A stretch of DNA of 64,000 nucleotides from JBLIRR01 sp049472395 (GCA_049472395.1 JBLIRR010000028.1:16040-80039), one strand, 5' to 3'; shown: positions 8,674 to 17,032, counted from the stretch's first letter. Notes: generated by a model not told the origin, from the letters alone. Numbers and translations are program-made.

Positions 8674-9153
8674 TTATAAGGTCCAAGTTCCATAATAATA
8701 TTTGTCAAGGATATCGCCTGCCTCCTCTTTTGCCCATCTTTCAATACCTATGTTTTTTATCCGGCAGAGATTAAAGACTTTCGTATTATGCGGTTTCATG
8801 GCTTGGTCACTGTATGGATGGAGATATTCGCATGGGAAATCCTTGCATTCAGCACATGTTTTCATATCAGTTCTTTCAATACATTTGTAAACCCTGCATT
8901 CCATGGCAAGATGGGCACATTTACCACCCTCAGCCCTGCATCCTCTACATTTAATTTCATCTGTGGAAAGATTAAGAACGCCCGCGATCATTTCGGCCAT
9001 TTTCTGGTCAAACTGTGCCAAATAAAGATAACACTCAAAGCAAGGCAATCCACAGGGAGCGGTCATATATTCATAATTTACTGTTTCATTTTGGCGTTTT
9101 CTCTTTATTTCTCTTCCCATTTCCCTGATTTTCAGTAACATTTCCTTACTCAT
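8674..9153 (-). CDS. DUF3795 cysteine-rich protein
   Basis: 159 residues, a full-length member. After a Lys/Arg-rich helix (residues 1-25) it carries the DUF3795 cysteine pattern: APCGLPCFECYLYL, KCRGCRAEGGKCAHLAMECR, KCIERTDMKTCAECKDFPCE and HNTKVFNLCRIKNIG, ending in WAKEEAGDILDKYYYG. The cysteines probably hold metal; function is unknown. It is a paralogue of the gene at 7217-7663. Pairs of such genes are common in anaerobic bacteria. The ATG at 9153 has GGAG about 6 bases upstream. Confidence 0.85.
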   Translation of the reverse strand: MSKEMLLKIREMGREIKRKRQNETVNYEYMTAPCGLPCFECYLYLAQFDQKMAEMIAGVLNLSTDEIKCRGCRAEGGKCAHLAMECRVYKCIERTDMKTCAECKDFPCEYLHPYSDQAMKPHNTKVFNLCRIKNIGIERWAKEEAGDILDKYYYGTWTL

Positions 9154-9404
9154 GATAATAGCTCCTTTAAAATAAAAGATAGTTTCACTTTTCCTTGCTC
9201 TATAATAATGTTCTTAGGTTAACATTATTATAATAAAATAAAAATTATAATAAAATAAAAACTCCCTCAAATTTCCTTTCTTACTAATCTAATTATTTAT
9301 TTGTTCTACTCGAAGTTGTTGATTCTGAATCCTACCACAGAATGTGTGTGACAGACAAAATCAATGGACGTTTAAATTTTTTTCTTGAACAGAAAATACA
9401 GAAT

Positions 9405-9629
9405 TCATTTTTTGAACTTATTATTTCTTAGAGCAGCTTCGAGAACTTTTTTAAACTTTTCTGGATTTTTTACATCCGATTCTTGAACTTCGATTTTTTC
9501 AATTTGATCAAAAGGGATGGTTATAAGACCAACGTGAGTAACAAACTCTAAATGATCCTCATATATTCTATATTCCTGCCATAAACTTTTAAATGTAGAC
9601 TCTGAAATATAAATTGCTTTCTCTTTCAT
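9405..9629 (-). CDS. small PH-like/hypothetical protein
   Basis: 74 residues from ATG with AAGGGAG about 7 bases upstream. YRIYEDHLEFVTHVGLITIP followed by FDQIEKIEV has the strand-turn-strand look of a short bacterial PH-like domain. The end is basic (LEAALRNNKFKK). No catalytic motif is visible. It stands alone between AT-rich spacers. It is most likely a real small cytoplasmic protein of unknown role. Confidence 0.6.
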   Translation of the reverse strand: MKEKAIYISESTFKSLWQEYRIYEDHLEFVTHVGLITIPFDQIEKIEVQESDVKNPEKFKKVLEAALRNNKFKK

Positions 9630-10020
9630 GATTGAGCTCCCTTATGAAGATTTATTAGCCCTAATGTCAGCGTTCTCGCGCACGGTTTGCCGCGTCGCAG
9701 AGCAACGCTCTGTTGTGCTCCGGTCGCGGGTTTACAGGCACTATATGCAGATCGCGCTTGATGTTGTTAGGAACCTTACTTCGTTAGTGTCTGATGGAGC
9801 AAACGGCATCCCCACATAGATTCGACACTTGTAGAACTCTGACTCCATTCATTGTTTGTCGTAACCCATATTTGTCAGAATTGAAATCCACCAGTTATAT
9901 GAGTATGAATACCTATGTATTTCCATGTTTCTATGATTTTTTTAATAATTGTATTCACGCCTATTCCAAAATGTTGGAAAAATTCAGATTATATTCAATG
10001 CTTCAGAGATAGATTATCTA
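9630..10020. other. non-coding stretch with a GC-rich island
   Basis: About 390 bases without a convincing gene. 9660-9760 is sharply GC-richer than its surroundings and contains the hairpin CAGAGC-AAC-GCTCTG. A 63-codon frame runs through it but has no family signature. It looks like imported repeat DNA. The remainder is AT-rich, with nothing seen. Confidence 0.5.
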
Positions 10021-10317
10021 TTATAAATTTCTATCTATTGATTTACTAATTTCAGATATCACATCCCCCAGTTGAGCACGAATTCTGCCGGCGGACACCG
10101 CCATCACTATAGAGAGGATCATTCCAATTTCATCCCTTGTAATGGTAATCTTTTTTGCCTTGGCAACGCCGAGGAAGTGGCGTATTCAAAACTCACAACC
10201 AAAAGCCATTGCAGCAGCCATTTGAATTAATAATGTTGTCTTTTGATCGAAACATTTATTGTGCCCTATTGATTTGGTAAATTCTGTAAAAAGTTTATCC
10301 TGTTTTTCTGGTAGCAT
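10021..10317 (-). CDS. AhpD/carboxymuconolactone-decarboxylase-like protein, probable selenoprotein (in-frame UGA at 10186-10188)
   Basis: Starts at an ATG with AAGGAG 8 bases upstream. The first 43 residues end AAMAFGCEF, then comes a TGA, and the same frame continues for 54 codons: IRHFLGVAKAKKITITRDEI, then GMILSIVMAVSAGRIRAQLG, to a TAA. Both halves are one AhpD/CMD domain. In this family GC-x-x-C followed by a His forms the redox centre; here the UGA sits exactly on the second Cys (C41-E-F-U44-I-R-H), giving a CxxU motif as in known AhpD-like selenoproteins. Total 98 residues with Sec. A possible SECIS hairpin follows the UGA. It lies 22 bp behind the Fe-S gene, so they form an operon. 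The alternative is a nonsense-mutated pseudogene; the intact downstream half and the exact position of the UGA make Sec more likely. Confidence 0.72.
10158..10177 (-). promoter_or_regulatory. candidate bacterial SECIS element behind the UGA codon
   Basis: Folded by hand from base 9 after the UGA: CUU, a CCUC bulge containing a U, GGC-GUU-GCC, AAG. The small apical loop starts with GU about 19 bases after the UGA. A loop beginning with G/GU at 16-37 bases and a bulged U are what SelB needs in known bacterial SECIS elements. An alternative fold (ACGCC/GGCGU) competes with it. A computed fold was not possible here. Confidence 0.45.
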
Positions 10318-10339
10318 AACATATCTCCTTTTCTTTTTA

Positions 10340-10867
10340 TTATTTCTCCATAGGGAGTATTGATTGTAGTTGACTATACGATTCATCCCCAGCATTTTTA
10401 ATTCGTGGGCATTGTGGCAATTCTACTTCACGCTTACTTAAAGCCGCCGCAAATGCCATGCATGTTGTATACCCACATTCCTTACAATTAATTCGGGGAA
10501 GCAATTTAATAATCTCCAAAATAGAAACTGTTTGATATTTTATATGATTTGGCTCAATAGAATCTCTTCTTTCATAAAGACTATTCAAAAAATCAATGAG
10601 TTTATCGACAGACGCTAATGCCTGCTCACGGCTCTCAAATTTTGCAGCTATGCCATGATCTGGATAGAGTGCGCAGGAAAAATCATCAAGCATGAATTTA
10701 ATATAATGGGGATTCTCATAATACTCTGCCTTTATACTTACTGCATTAATATAGGGGAATAATGAACTTATATCAATATCAAATGTAAAATGGGCCCGAT
10801 ACACTATTGATCCTGGTTCACAAGCGGGTGTTTCTAAAGAAAAATTAGAATATCCTTGTATAAACAT
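10340..10867 (-). CDS. protein with C-terminal [4Fe-4S] domain of the CODH/ACS corrinoid-protein type
   Basis: 175 residues. The N-terminal 115 residues are an unfamiliar alpha/beta domain (AHFTFDIDISSLFPYINAVS). The C-terminus, LLPRINCKECGYTTCMAFAA ... PQCP, carries the Cys-x2-Cys-x4-Cys-x16-Cys motif (Cys128, 131, 136, 153) used for a [4Fe-4S] cluster in corrinoid Fe-S proteins and similar small redox proteins. It probably passes electrons in the cytoplasm. It is followed after 22 bp by the AhpD-like selenoprotein, which suggests a shared redox task, possibly thiol or peroxide chemistry in an anaerobe; that pairing is inference. Confidence 0.8.
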   Translation of the reverse strand: MFIQGYSNFSLETPACEPGSIVYRAHFTFDIDISSLFPYINAVSIKAEYYENPHYIKFMLDDFSCALYPDHGIAAKFESREQALASVDKLIDFLNSLYERRDSIEPNHIKYQTVSILEIIKLLPRINCKECGYTTCMAFAAALSKREVELPQCPRIKNAGDESYSQLQSILPMEK

Positions 10868-10904
10868 TTCTTTGCCTCCTTTATTTAGTAAAAAATTTTT
10901 CTTT

Positions 10905-10922
10905 CTTTGTCAGTTGACAAAG
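10905..10922 (-). terminator. possible terminator after the Lol-type operon
   Basis: CTTTGTCA-GT-TGACAAAG is a perfect 8-bp stem with a very short loop, 14 bases beyond the stop of the LolA-like gene. On the minus strand it is followed by AAAGAAAAATTTTTT. The two-base loop makes it weak. Confidence 0.4.
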
Positions 10923-10935
10923 GATTTTTATTCCA

Positions 10936-11673
10936 TTATCTTCGCAAGGATGCCTTTGAAAATATGCGGGAAGGTATTTTAAGATTGAACTCAATAGAAT
11001 CGATTATAAGTTCGGTTCCAGAGCCTTTTTTTAGAACATCCTTAAAAATCATTCTTTTCGGATACCAGCGATTATCTATCTTAAAAACCTCTTTGATCCT
11101 GAGGGTTTTTAAGAGGTTGCCGCTCTTTGCGAAAAGGTCTTCCCGTAAGGCTACATAACGCTCTTTATCAACCCATAATATGCGATTTGAGTATGCCACG
11201 TTATCTTCTTTGGCTCTAAGATCTAAAATATAACATGGACGCCCATCGATATCTTCCTCACCTGATATTTTCGAATCATACGTATTGCTAAGAATAGGAT
11301 CTTCCATAAAATCCTCATAAGAGATATCAGAGCCCAGCATCGATTGTCTGAGCATATGCCCTGCAATCTTGATTATCCGGTCAGTTGAAGGGGTCCATGT
11401 CCATAATTCATCTTTTATCTTCAACATCTTTGTTCCCTTTTCACGGGCAGGAGCAAGATATTCAGTAAATCCCCTCTCTATTCCCTCTGCCCATGTCTTC
11501 GCCTTTACAGTCCGTGTTCCTCTGCGTCCTTTAATAATCATAGTTGAGGTTGAAACTCGGCTTCGAGCAACAAGGTTCTTATCTATTTTTTCCAAAATGT
11601 CTTTACCCGTAGGTGATTCTGCATAAAGGACACTACTATAGAAAATTAAGAGTATAATAAATAACTTTTTCAT
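10936..11673 (-). CDS. LolA-like outer-membrane lipoprotein-sorting protein
   Basis: 245 residues with a signal peptide (1-18, ending VLYA). The mature part has the hallmark of this LolA-like family: YLAPAREKGTKMLKIKDELW followed by WTPSTDRIIKIAGHML, SMLGSDISYEDF and WVDKERYVALREDLF. It folds as an open beta-barrel that carries lipid or lipoprotein across the periplasm. It is the last gene of a five-gene operon, overlapping the permease gene before it by 4 bp, and should receive substrate from that ABC transporter and deliver it to the outer-membrane barrel encoded at 14845-15945. Control is by the sigma-54 promoter at 16041. Confidence 0.88.
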   Translation of the reverse strand: MKKLFIILLIFYSSVLYAESPTGKDILEKIDKNLVARSRVSTSTMIIKGRRGTRTVKAKTWAEGIERGFTEYLAPAREKGTKMLKIKDELWTWTPSTDRIIKIAGHMLRQSMLGSDISYEDFMEDPILSNTYDSKISGEEDIDGRPCYILDLRAKEDNVAYSNRILWVDKERYVALREDLFAKSGNLLKTLRIKEVFKIDNRWYPKRMIFKDVLKKGSGTELIIDSIEFNLKIPSRIFSKASLRR

Positions 11674-12944
11674 ACCTCGAGCTCCTTAAATAATTGTGCG
11701 GTTTGTCTCCTGTAAATCCCTATACCGGCAGCCATAGTCCCGAATACAGGGGCAATAAGACCAGGCATAAATCCGATAATATAACTCCAGCCGGTCACAC
11801 GGCCTCGCATTACATTATTTAACAACATGGTGGATTTCTGCATCAGGCTTCCAAAATCAATACCCACATACTGCAGGTAATACGAAAATGCTAAACCAAG
11901 CGCTGTGCCAAGCACAGAGCCGATTATGCCGATAATTATTGATTCGAAAATCATTCTGCGATATAAAGTACCTTTTGGCTCACCCATGGCAAGGCGAATA
12001 CCAATTTCTCCATAACGGCGCAGGGAGTTCATCAAACCGGCGTTCCACAAAACAATAGACATGGCGATTAAAAATATTCCTACTATGATACCCCCGAAAA
12101 CATTTGCCATATTAATATATTCCGCAAGGCCATTTTGCTCACTGAGACTGAGCATAACAGGTGAAAACTCATCATCTTCCACACTAAATTGAGCATTAAA
12201 TCTTGTTGCCATCTCTAACATAGCATCATCAATGTAGAGCATATCTCTGGAATATCCCACAATCTCACTGGCGCCATCCGCCATATCAAGGGCGGTTTGA
12301 ACATCCTTAATATCAGCGATAATAGCTCCCCTATCCATAGCCGTAATGCCAAAACAAACAGTACCCACAACCTTAAAATTATGAATGGCCATACTGCCAT
12401 TCATGGTTGAACTGAGCAAAGTAGCCTCCTCACCTATTCTCATACCTAACTTTCGCGCAAATTCATCGCTTATTACTATTTCATTCTTATATCGCGGCAA
12501 TTTGCCCCGCACGAGAGCATCTTCAATATTGAGGATAGATCTTTCAGGAGAGTTCATACTCAGAAGATCTATACCCAATCCCATAACGGAACCCTGTGCA
12601 CGAGTTTCGCCATGAGCATCGGGTATATCGAGTAAACCACCAAAACGTATACGGGGTGTGAAGATCATATTCTCTTCATCCTTTCTTAACTGTTCTAATA
12701 TATCGCGAATCCCTAAAATAGCCAGATCATTGGGGATTTGATCATACAGCTCTCTATAGGCCTTCGTCATGATTTTTACATGACCTGTGTTAAATTGAGC
12801 ATTCGTGTGAACCAAATCACTCATAACCCCATTAAGCCAGCTATAGAGCACCACAGTCAGGAAAGCCCCCGCACCGACCATTAATACAGGAAAAATGCTC
12901 CTTGAATTGTCCCTTATCAAGCCTTTTATTAAAAATCTAATCAT
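11670..12944 (-). CDS. ABC transporter permease, LolC/E-MacB type
   Basis: 424 residues: one N-terminal membrane helix (about 15-37), a large periplasmic domain of about 230 residues, then an FtsX domain with three helices (FGGIIVGIFLIAMSIVLW, IIIGIIGSVLGTALGLAFSY, and the last near 390-415). The coupling segment YGEIGIRLAMGEPKGTLYRR between the helices is the classic FtsX/LolE pattern. It overlaps both neighbours by 4 bp (ATGA), so expression is translationally coupled. With the second permease and the ATPase it forms a mechanotransmitter-type transporter that lifts a lipid or lipoprotein out of the inner membrane rather than pumping solute through it. Confidence 0.9.
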   Translation of the reverse strand: MIRFLIKGLIRDNSRSIFPVLMVGAGAFLTVVLYSWLNGVMSDLVHTNAQFNTGHVKIMTKAYRELYDQIPNDLAILGIRDILEQLRKDEENMIFTPRIRFGGLLDIPDAHGETRAQGSVMGLGIDLLSMNSPERSILNIEDALVRGKLPRYKNEIVISDEFARKLGMRIGEEATLLSSTMNGSMAIHNFKVVGTVCFGITAMDRGAIIADIKDVQTALDMADGASEIVGYSRDMLYIDDAMLEMATRFNAQFSVEDDEFSPVMLSLSEQNGLAEYINMANVFGGIIVGIFLIAMSIVLWNAGLMNSLRRYGEIGIRLAMGEPKGTLYRRMIFESIIIGIIGSVLGTALGLAFSYYLQYVGIDFGSLMQKSTMLLNNVMRGRVTGWSYIIGFMPGLIAPVFGTMAAGIGIYRRQTAQLFKELEV

Positions 12945-14113
12945 GATAGTTTCCCCTTTAAAGCCTCTGTTGGATTAAGTCTTGATATCTTACGGCTAGG
13001 AAGATAACTTACGACAGTTACTGTTACCATAACCAGCACTACTGTCGTCAAAACAAGTCCTAATGAATATACCGGAAACAACTTATTTGCCATAGCATAG
13101 CCATAATCTTGAGTTGCCTGAGGCAGTGTAAGGCCTTTCTTTGCTGTTAAAATAATCAATGGTGTTCCATAAATCGCACCTACACCCAAAGCAAGAATCC
13201 CGTTTAATGCTCCTTCAAGAGTAAAAACCGATATTACCCTAAGACGAGTCATACCCAGGGCCATCAGAGTGCCTATTTCCTTTCTGCGCTTGAAAATTGC
13301 CAGTACTTGGGTATCAAAAATTGCGAGCATGGCAAGAAATAATAGTATTAAATACATAATTAATGAAGATACTCTTTTTGTTTTGACCATTTCATGAACA
13401 TCTTTTAATAAAAAATCATGGCTTTTAAATTCCCACCCTGGGATATCACTATGCCCTGAAAGATCACGATCAATTATGATTAAAGTCGCCTCATCATCAA
13501 GATTGGTCATTTTTCGCAATCGCTTAAGTGGTACCCATAACTGACCACTATCAATAGTAGGCACTTTTGTATTCATAATTTCAACTATCCTGCCTTCCAC
13601 AGCGTCAAATGTACCATTGACATCTCTCCAGCGTATCATTAATTGGTCGCCGATTTTTAACGAATTACTTTCTGCCATACGTCTTCCGATTAAAACTGGC
13701 AACATATTTTCCTCTTTTTTTAACGCAGCAGTCGGAATTTCTAAAATTCTCTGGCCAGGATCAATCCCCTTGAGGATGACCGATTGAATCCTACCTTCAG
13801 GATATATTGCTGCTTGTCTAATGAGAATTGAGGCAGCATTACCATTCTGAATTAAGGTTTTTAGTTCATCAGGCACACTACTATGGCTTTCATCAAAAGA
13901 GAATGAATCATATGGATCATAGTTTTTTTGCCAGTATTGACCTCCGCCTACCTCATCTTTAATCATCTCTGTTGATATCTGATGAAGCATGCCGCTAAAA
14001 AGACCCTGGTGCCAGATAATAAGAACATAGACAAGGGACAAAACAGCAACGTTAAGCCATGTCCTAAGTCCCGCGCCTATCAGATTCCGATATGCTAATC
14101 TTAGCGATAACAT
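12941..14113 (-). CDS. ABC transporter permease, LolC/E-MacB type
   Basis: 390 residues with the same plan as its partner: N-terminal helix (WLNVAVLSLVYVLIIWHQG), periplasmic domain, FtsX domain with RRKEIGTLMALGMTRLRVIS. The two permeases are only distantly alike and probably form the heterodimer, as LolC and LolE do. GAGGGGG stands before the ATG, 18 bp after the ATPase gene. The periplasmic domain contains AAIYPEGRIQSVILKGIDPG, the usual LolCE substrate-side motif region. Confidence 0.9.
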   Translation of the reverse strand: MLSLRLAYRNLIGAGLRTWLNVAVLSLVYVLIIWHQGLFSGMLHQISTEMIKDEVGGGQYWQKNYDPYDSFSFDESHSSVPDELKTLIQNGNAASILIRQAAIYPEGRIQSVILKGIDPGQRILEIPTAALKKEENMLPVLIGRRMAESNSLKIGDQLMIRWRDVNGTFDAVEGRIVEIMNTKVPTIDSGQLWVPLKRLRKMTNLDDEATLIIIDRDLSGHSDIPGWEFKSHDFLLKDVHEMVKTKRVSSLIMYLILLFLAMLAIFDTQVLAIFKRRKEIGTLMALGMTRLRVISVFTLEGALNGILALGVGAIYGTPLIILTAKKGLTLPQATQDYGYAMANKLFPVYSLGLVLTTVVLVMVTVTVVSYLPSRKISRLNPTEALKGKLS

Positions 14114-14131
14114 ACATGTATCCCCCTCATA

Positions 14132-14818
14132 TCAATTCACAACTTCATCTTTGACAACCTGCCCATCAATCAGAAAAATCTTCCGTTTTAAATAGCCTAT
14201 TACCTTTTCATCATGTGTAGCAAAAATAAAGGTTGTCTTTAATTCCCGGTTCAGCCGGATCATTGTTTTTAAAATATTATGTGAATTATCAGCATCCAGA
14301 TTGGCAGTTGGTTCATCCGCCAGCACTAATTCCGGCTGCTTAACAATGGCCCGGGCGATTGCAACACGTTGGGCCTGCCCACCAGAGAGCTGTGCAGGTC
14401 TTGAATGTGCCCTATCAGCTAAATGTACCCATTCTAAGGCATCCAGCACCTTCTTTTTTCTTTCCTTTACACTACTATTAAGAAGGAGCAAGGGAAGTTC
14501 AACATTCTCAAAGACCGTATAGACCGGTAATAAATTATACGTCTGAAAAATAAAACCCATGTGTATACTACGTAAGCGGGCTGCTTCTCTTTCTGACAGT
14601 TTCTCTACTTGCCTATCAAGGACTATCGCGCTTCCCTCCGAAGGGATATCAAGGGAGCCGATAATATTAAGAAGCGTTGTTTTGCCGGAACCACTCGGTC
14701 CGATAATACCGCAAAATTCACCTCTTTTGACCTCTAGATCTATATTATTAAGGGCAGTAAATCTTCCACCCCCAATTGGATAGTGCTTATTTACTTTTTT
14801 TACATTTACTAATGTCAT
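14132..14818 (-). CDS. LolD-type ABC transporter ATPase
   Basis: 228 residues, the normal length for LolD/MacB ATPases. Walker A GPSGSGKTT (near residue 41), Q-loop FQTYNLLPV, signature LSGGQAQR, Walker B LVLADEPTANLD and switch His in FATHDEK are all present and intact. It powers the two FtsX-type permeases encoded next to it. It follows the outer-membrane barrel gene by 26 bp and precedes the first permease by 18 bp. AGAGG precedes the ATG. Confidence 0.95.
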   Translation of the reverse strand: MTLVNVKKVNKHYPIGGGRFTALNNIDLEVKRGEFCGIIGPSGSGKTTLLNIIGSLDIPSEGSAIVLDRQVEKLSEREAARLRSIHMGFIFQTYNLLPVYTVFENVELPLLLLNSSVKERKKKVLDALEWVHLADRAHSRPAQLSGGQAQRVAIARAIVKQPELVLADEPTANLDADNSHNILKTMIRLNRELKTTFIFATHDEKVIGYLKRKIFLIDGQVVKDEVVN

Positions 14819-14844
14819 AATTACGCCTCTTATTTTATATTTTC

Positions 14845-15945
14845 TTAATGGTTATATGTAACCATACAATGAACACCTTCACCGTTATATGTACTGCCGC
14901 TATTTTTCCTATTGGAAAAAGCAATCATATTAATCTGCCAGTTATCATAGGTACGTTGCCAGCTCATATATGAGTATGCTTTCTCTTCATCCCAGTCATA
15001 ATATTCAATAATTCTGATGCTGTCTATTATGCCGAATAAATAATCCATGGATAAAGCGGAAATATCTTTTTGCCGACTTTGATCTTCCTTATTCGTCTCT
15101 ACGATGGTTGATTGTGTAAAATGTTCAAAAAGAAGGTGGATACCCGACTCCAACGTATAATCACTCCCAATCGTTATGAATTTTCGTACTGCATCATTCC
15201 TGGGATCTTTTCTTATTCTCTCTATCGATGTTTCAAGCCATAAACCTATTCCTAAGTCCCACTCACCATCAACCGCTAAACGGTTCTCTATACCATCTGA
15301 AAGAGAGTATAGAGCACTGTCCGGATTCGCTTCATTTACATATCTATGGTTATAGCTCAAGGCAATTTCTCCCCTATAGACAGGAAATTGATAGCGGCCC
15401 CCGAATTCCATATGGTCATCGTCTGTTTTAATAAACTCTAATCCTTTAAGCTCATTATTGCCATATAATCCCCAGAGCCAGAAATTTGAATTATTAAGAA
15501 AATAATAACGCTCCAGCATGCCATATACTCCATCCGTCAACTTAAAAGGGTCTTGAGGGTCCAATGTATCAAACCACATTAGTGTACGTAAAATTTTAGC
15601 CGGTCCAAAATTTATTTTCTGAAGCCCCACTCTTGTTTCAGATTGTGATGTAGCATAACGAAGCCACAATCTATATAACTTCGCATTGGAGTTGTTATCA
15701 GCCTCACTGAGGGAATCGAGAGGAGCGGAAATATGAGAATTTACCGCTATTTGGGCATCGAGAGATCTTTCTCCATCCAATGATTTAGAAATACTTGCCT
15801 CCGGCGTATATCGCAGACCAATCTCGGTTTTACTCCTCACCATGAGCCAGCTTGAGAGCTGCCCCCTCATTTGCATAGATTGCGCACATAGATTGGCTGG
15901 GATGATAATAAGGATAAGTATAATAAATCTTTCTGCTCTTTCCAT
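14845..15945 (-). CDS. outer-membrane beta-barrel protein, first gene of the Lol-like export operon
   Basis: 366 residues with a signal peptide (1-21, ending NLCAQ) and repeated amphipathic strands (MEFGGRYQFPVYRGEIALSY, YEWQ-type aromatic girdles). RVGLQKINFGPAKILRTLMW followed by DPQDPFKLTDG is a segment I have seen in porin-like proteins found with LolCDE-like or RND exporters; no family name can be given with certainty. As the promoter-proximal gene of the operon it is probably the outer-membrane receiver for the exported lipid or lipoprotein. The C-terminus (MVTYNH) is not the standard aromatic end. Transcription should start near 16030 from the -24/-12 promoter. Confidence 0.8.
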   Translation of the reverse strand: MERAERFIILILIIIPANLCAQSMQMRGQLSSWLMVRSKTEIGLRYTPEASISKSLDGERSLDAQIAVNSHISAPLDSLSEADNNSNAKLYRLWLRYATSQSETRVGLQKINFGPAKILRTLMWFDTLDPQDPFKLTDGVYGMLERYYFLNNSNFWLWGLYGNNELKGLEFIKTDDDHMEFGGRYQFPVYRGEIALSYNHRYVNEANPDSALYSLSDGIENRLAVDGEWDLGIGLWLETSIERIRKDPRNDAVRKFITIGSDYTLESGIHLLFEHFTQSTIVETNKEDQSRQKDISALSMDYLFGIIDSIRIIEYYDWDEEKAYSYMSWQRTYDNWQINMIAFSNRKNSGSTYNGEGVHCMVTYNH

Positions 15946-16040
15946 ACTTCTCTACCCTAACTCTTGTGACAACTCTGTTAATAAGGTATAATAAAACCTC
16001 TATCTTTCTATTTCTTGTGCAGCATTATAGTGCTTATTAG

Positions 16041-16056
16041 TGCGAAATCGATGCCA
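16041..16056 (-). promoter_or_regulatory. sigma-54 (-24/-12) promoter of the export operon
   Basis: On the minus strand the site reads TGGCATCGATTTCGCA, against the consensus TGGCAC-N5-TTGCA: GG and GC have the exact spacing and only two positions differ. It is 95 bases before the start codon at 15945. It lies inside a 58-bp block copied perfectly at 17072-17129, and three palindromic activator sites lie 51 bases further upstream. Confidence 0.8.
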
Positions 16057-16098
16057 TATCACGTATTAAATAAAATCAACAAGTTACAAAAACATATA
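16041..16098. repeat. 58-bp direct repeat, copy 1 (promoter block)
   Basis: Identical base for base to 17072-17129. It contains the -24/-12 promoter plus about 40 bases of upstream spacer. The same 51-base gap to the activator sites follows in both places. Confidence 0.95.
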
Positions 16099-16106
16099 GC
16101 TATAAA

Positions 16107-16172
16107 TTGTTATATGTGATAATTTTACTTGCCATATATGATAATTTTGCTAATATGTACCATATACGATAA
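16107..16172. promoter_or_regulatory. triple upstream activator sites, cluster A
   Basis: Three 16-bp near-palindromes: TTGTTATATGTGATAA (16107), TTGCCATATATGATAA (16129) and GTACCATATACGATAA (16157). Starts are 22 and 28 bp apart. The general form is TTRTCATATATGAYAA. The same spacing occurs in clusters B and C. They lie 51 bp upstream of the -24 element and are the likely binding sites of the NtrC-type activator encoded at 17255-18787. Confidence 0.8.
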
Positions 16173-16177
16173 TGTTT

Positions 16178-17032
16178 TTAATATTTCTTAGCAACAATTG
16201 CAAATTCCATAGATTCAGGCCTGAAAATTGTACCGGCAACATCAGAATACCGTTCTTCAATTTTAAAACCGTTTTCCTCAAATTCTTTCCTGAGAGATTC
16301 CGGACTGAAATACTGTAGCCAGTTGTATACGGTCTGTGTTCGTGCTTCTTCAATTATCGTGTATTTATCAAGTATAACCTTTTCCTTATCATATTTGAAT
16401 GTGTTCAGAAATCCGTAATAATTTTCAGGTGACCAAAAACCATTGAGCTGCATGTATTCATACGTTGCAGCCTCTTCTCTCTGATCGAAAGCGTTCAGTG
16501 AGTATACATCAAGCAGAACCGAACCACCGACATTCAGATGTCTGTAAAACTTGGCGAGTATTTTTTTTCTTTGCGTTGGACTAAGAGCGCAAAAGTCACA
16601 CATAATCATCGTGATCAAATCAAACCTTTTCTCTGTCTCAAATTCAAGATAATTCTGATAAACATAGTCAATGTGCAATCTCTTCCGTACTGCTGTTTTT
16701 TTTGCATACCGTATCGATCGTTCAGAAAAATCTATGCCAGTAACTTCAGCATTATTTTCTGCAAACTGAGTTGTATACAAACCCGGTCCACATCCAAAAT
16801 CAGCAATCATTGTGTTCACGTCTATTTTAAAATGAGAAACTATCCATTTTACAGAACGATCAATGAAATCTTTGTTTCGGGATGACACGTCAAGGGATTC
16901 ATTTAGATGACACTCAAGCATCTTTTTTGATGTGTATTCATCGGTCCATAACTCCTTTGCTGTATAAAACTGAAAAGGTGCAGGACGTGAGTTTATTTCT
17001 TTTAATTCTTTAAACATTGATTCTTTAAACAT
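16178..17032 (-). CDS. class I SAM-dependent methyltransferase
   Basis: 284 residues. Motif I ADFGCGPG (near residue 78), motif II VTGIDFSERSIRYA, acidic FDLITMIMCDFCALSP and LNVGGSVLLDVYS define a Rossmann-type methyltransferase. The C-terminal part (WLQYFSPESLRKEFEENGFK) is as in small-molecule methyltransferases. The first 15 bases of the gene are duplicated in tandem, giving MFKESMFKE and two possible starts; the first has AAAGGA at good distance. It has its own sigma-54 promoter (17072-17087) and triple activator sites, so it belongs to the same regulon as the export operon; it may modify the exported molecule. The substrate is unknown. Confidence 0.85.
   Translation of the reverse strand: MFKESMFKELKEINSRPAPFQFYTAKELWTDEYTSKKMLECHLNESLDVSSRNKDFIDRSVKWIVSHFKIDVNTMIADFGCGPGLYTTQFAENNAEVTGIDFSERSIRYAKKTAVRKRLHIDYVYQNYLEFETEKRFDLITMIMCDFCALSPTQRKKILAKFYRHLNVGGSVLLDVYSLNAFDQREEAATYEYMQLNGFWSPENYYGFLNTFKYDKEKVILDKYTIIEEARTQTVYNWLQYFSPESLRKEFEENGFKIEERYSDVAGTIFRPESMEFAIVAKKY

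Noticed and set aside
9628..9819. 63-codon frame through the GC-rich island
   Set aside because: No family signature. The island's hairpin and its sharp composition change fit inserted repeat DNA better than a gene. A weak resemblance to attC arms was considered, but the arms pair poorly.
12215..12400. Several 60-120 codon frames antisense or out of frame inside the Lol operon, the GH13 gene and the oxidase genes
   Set aside because: All overlap strongly supported genes and lack starts, ribosome sites or domains.
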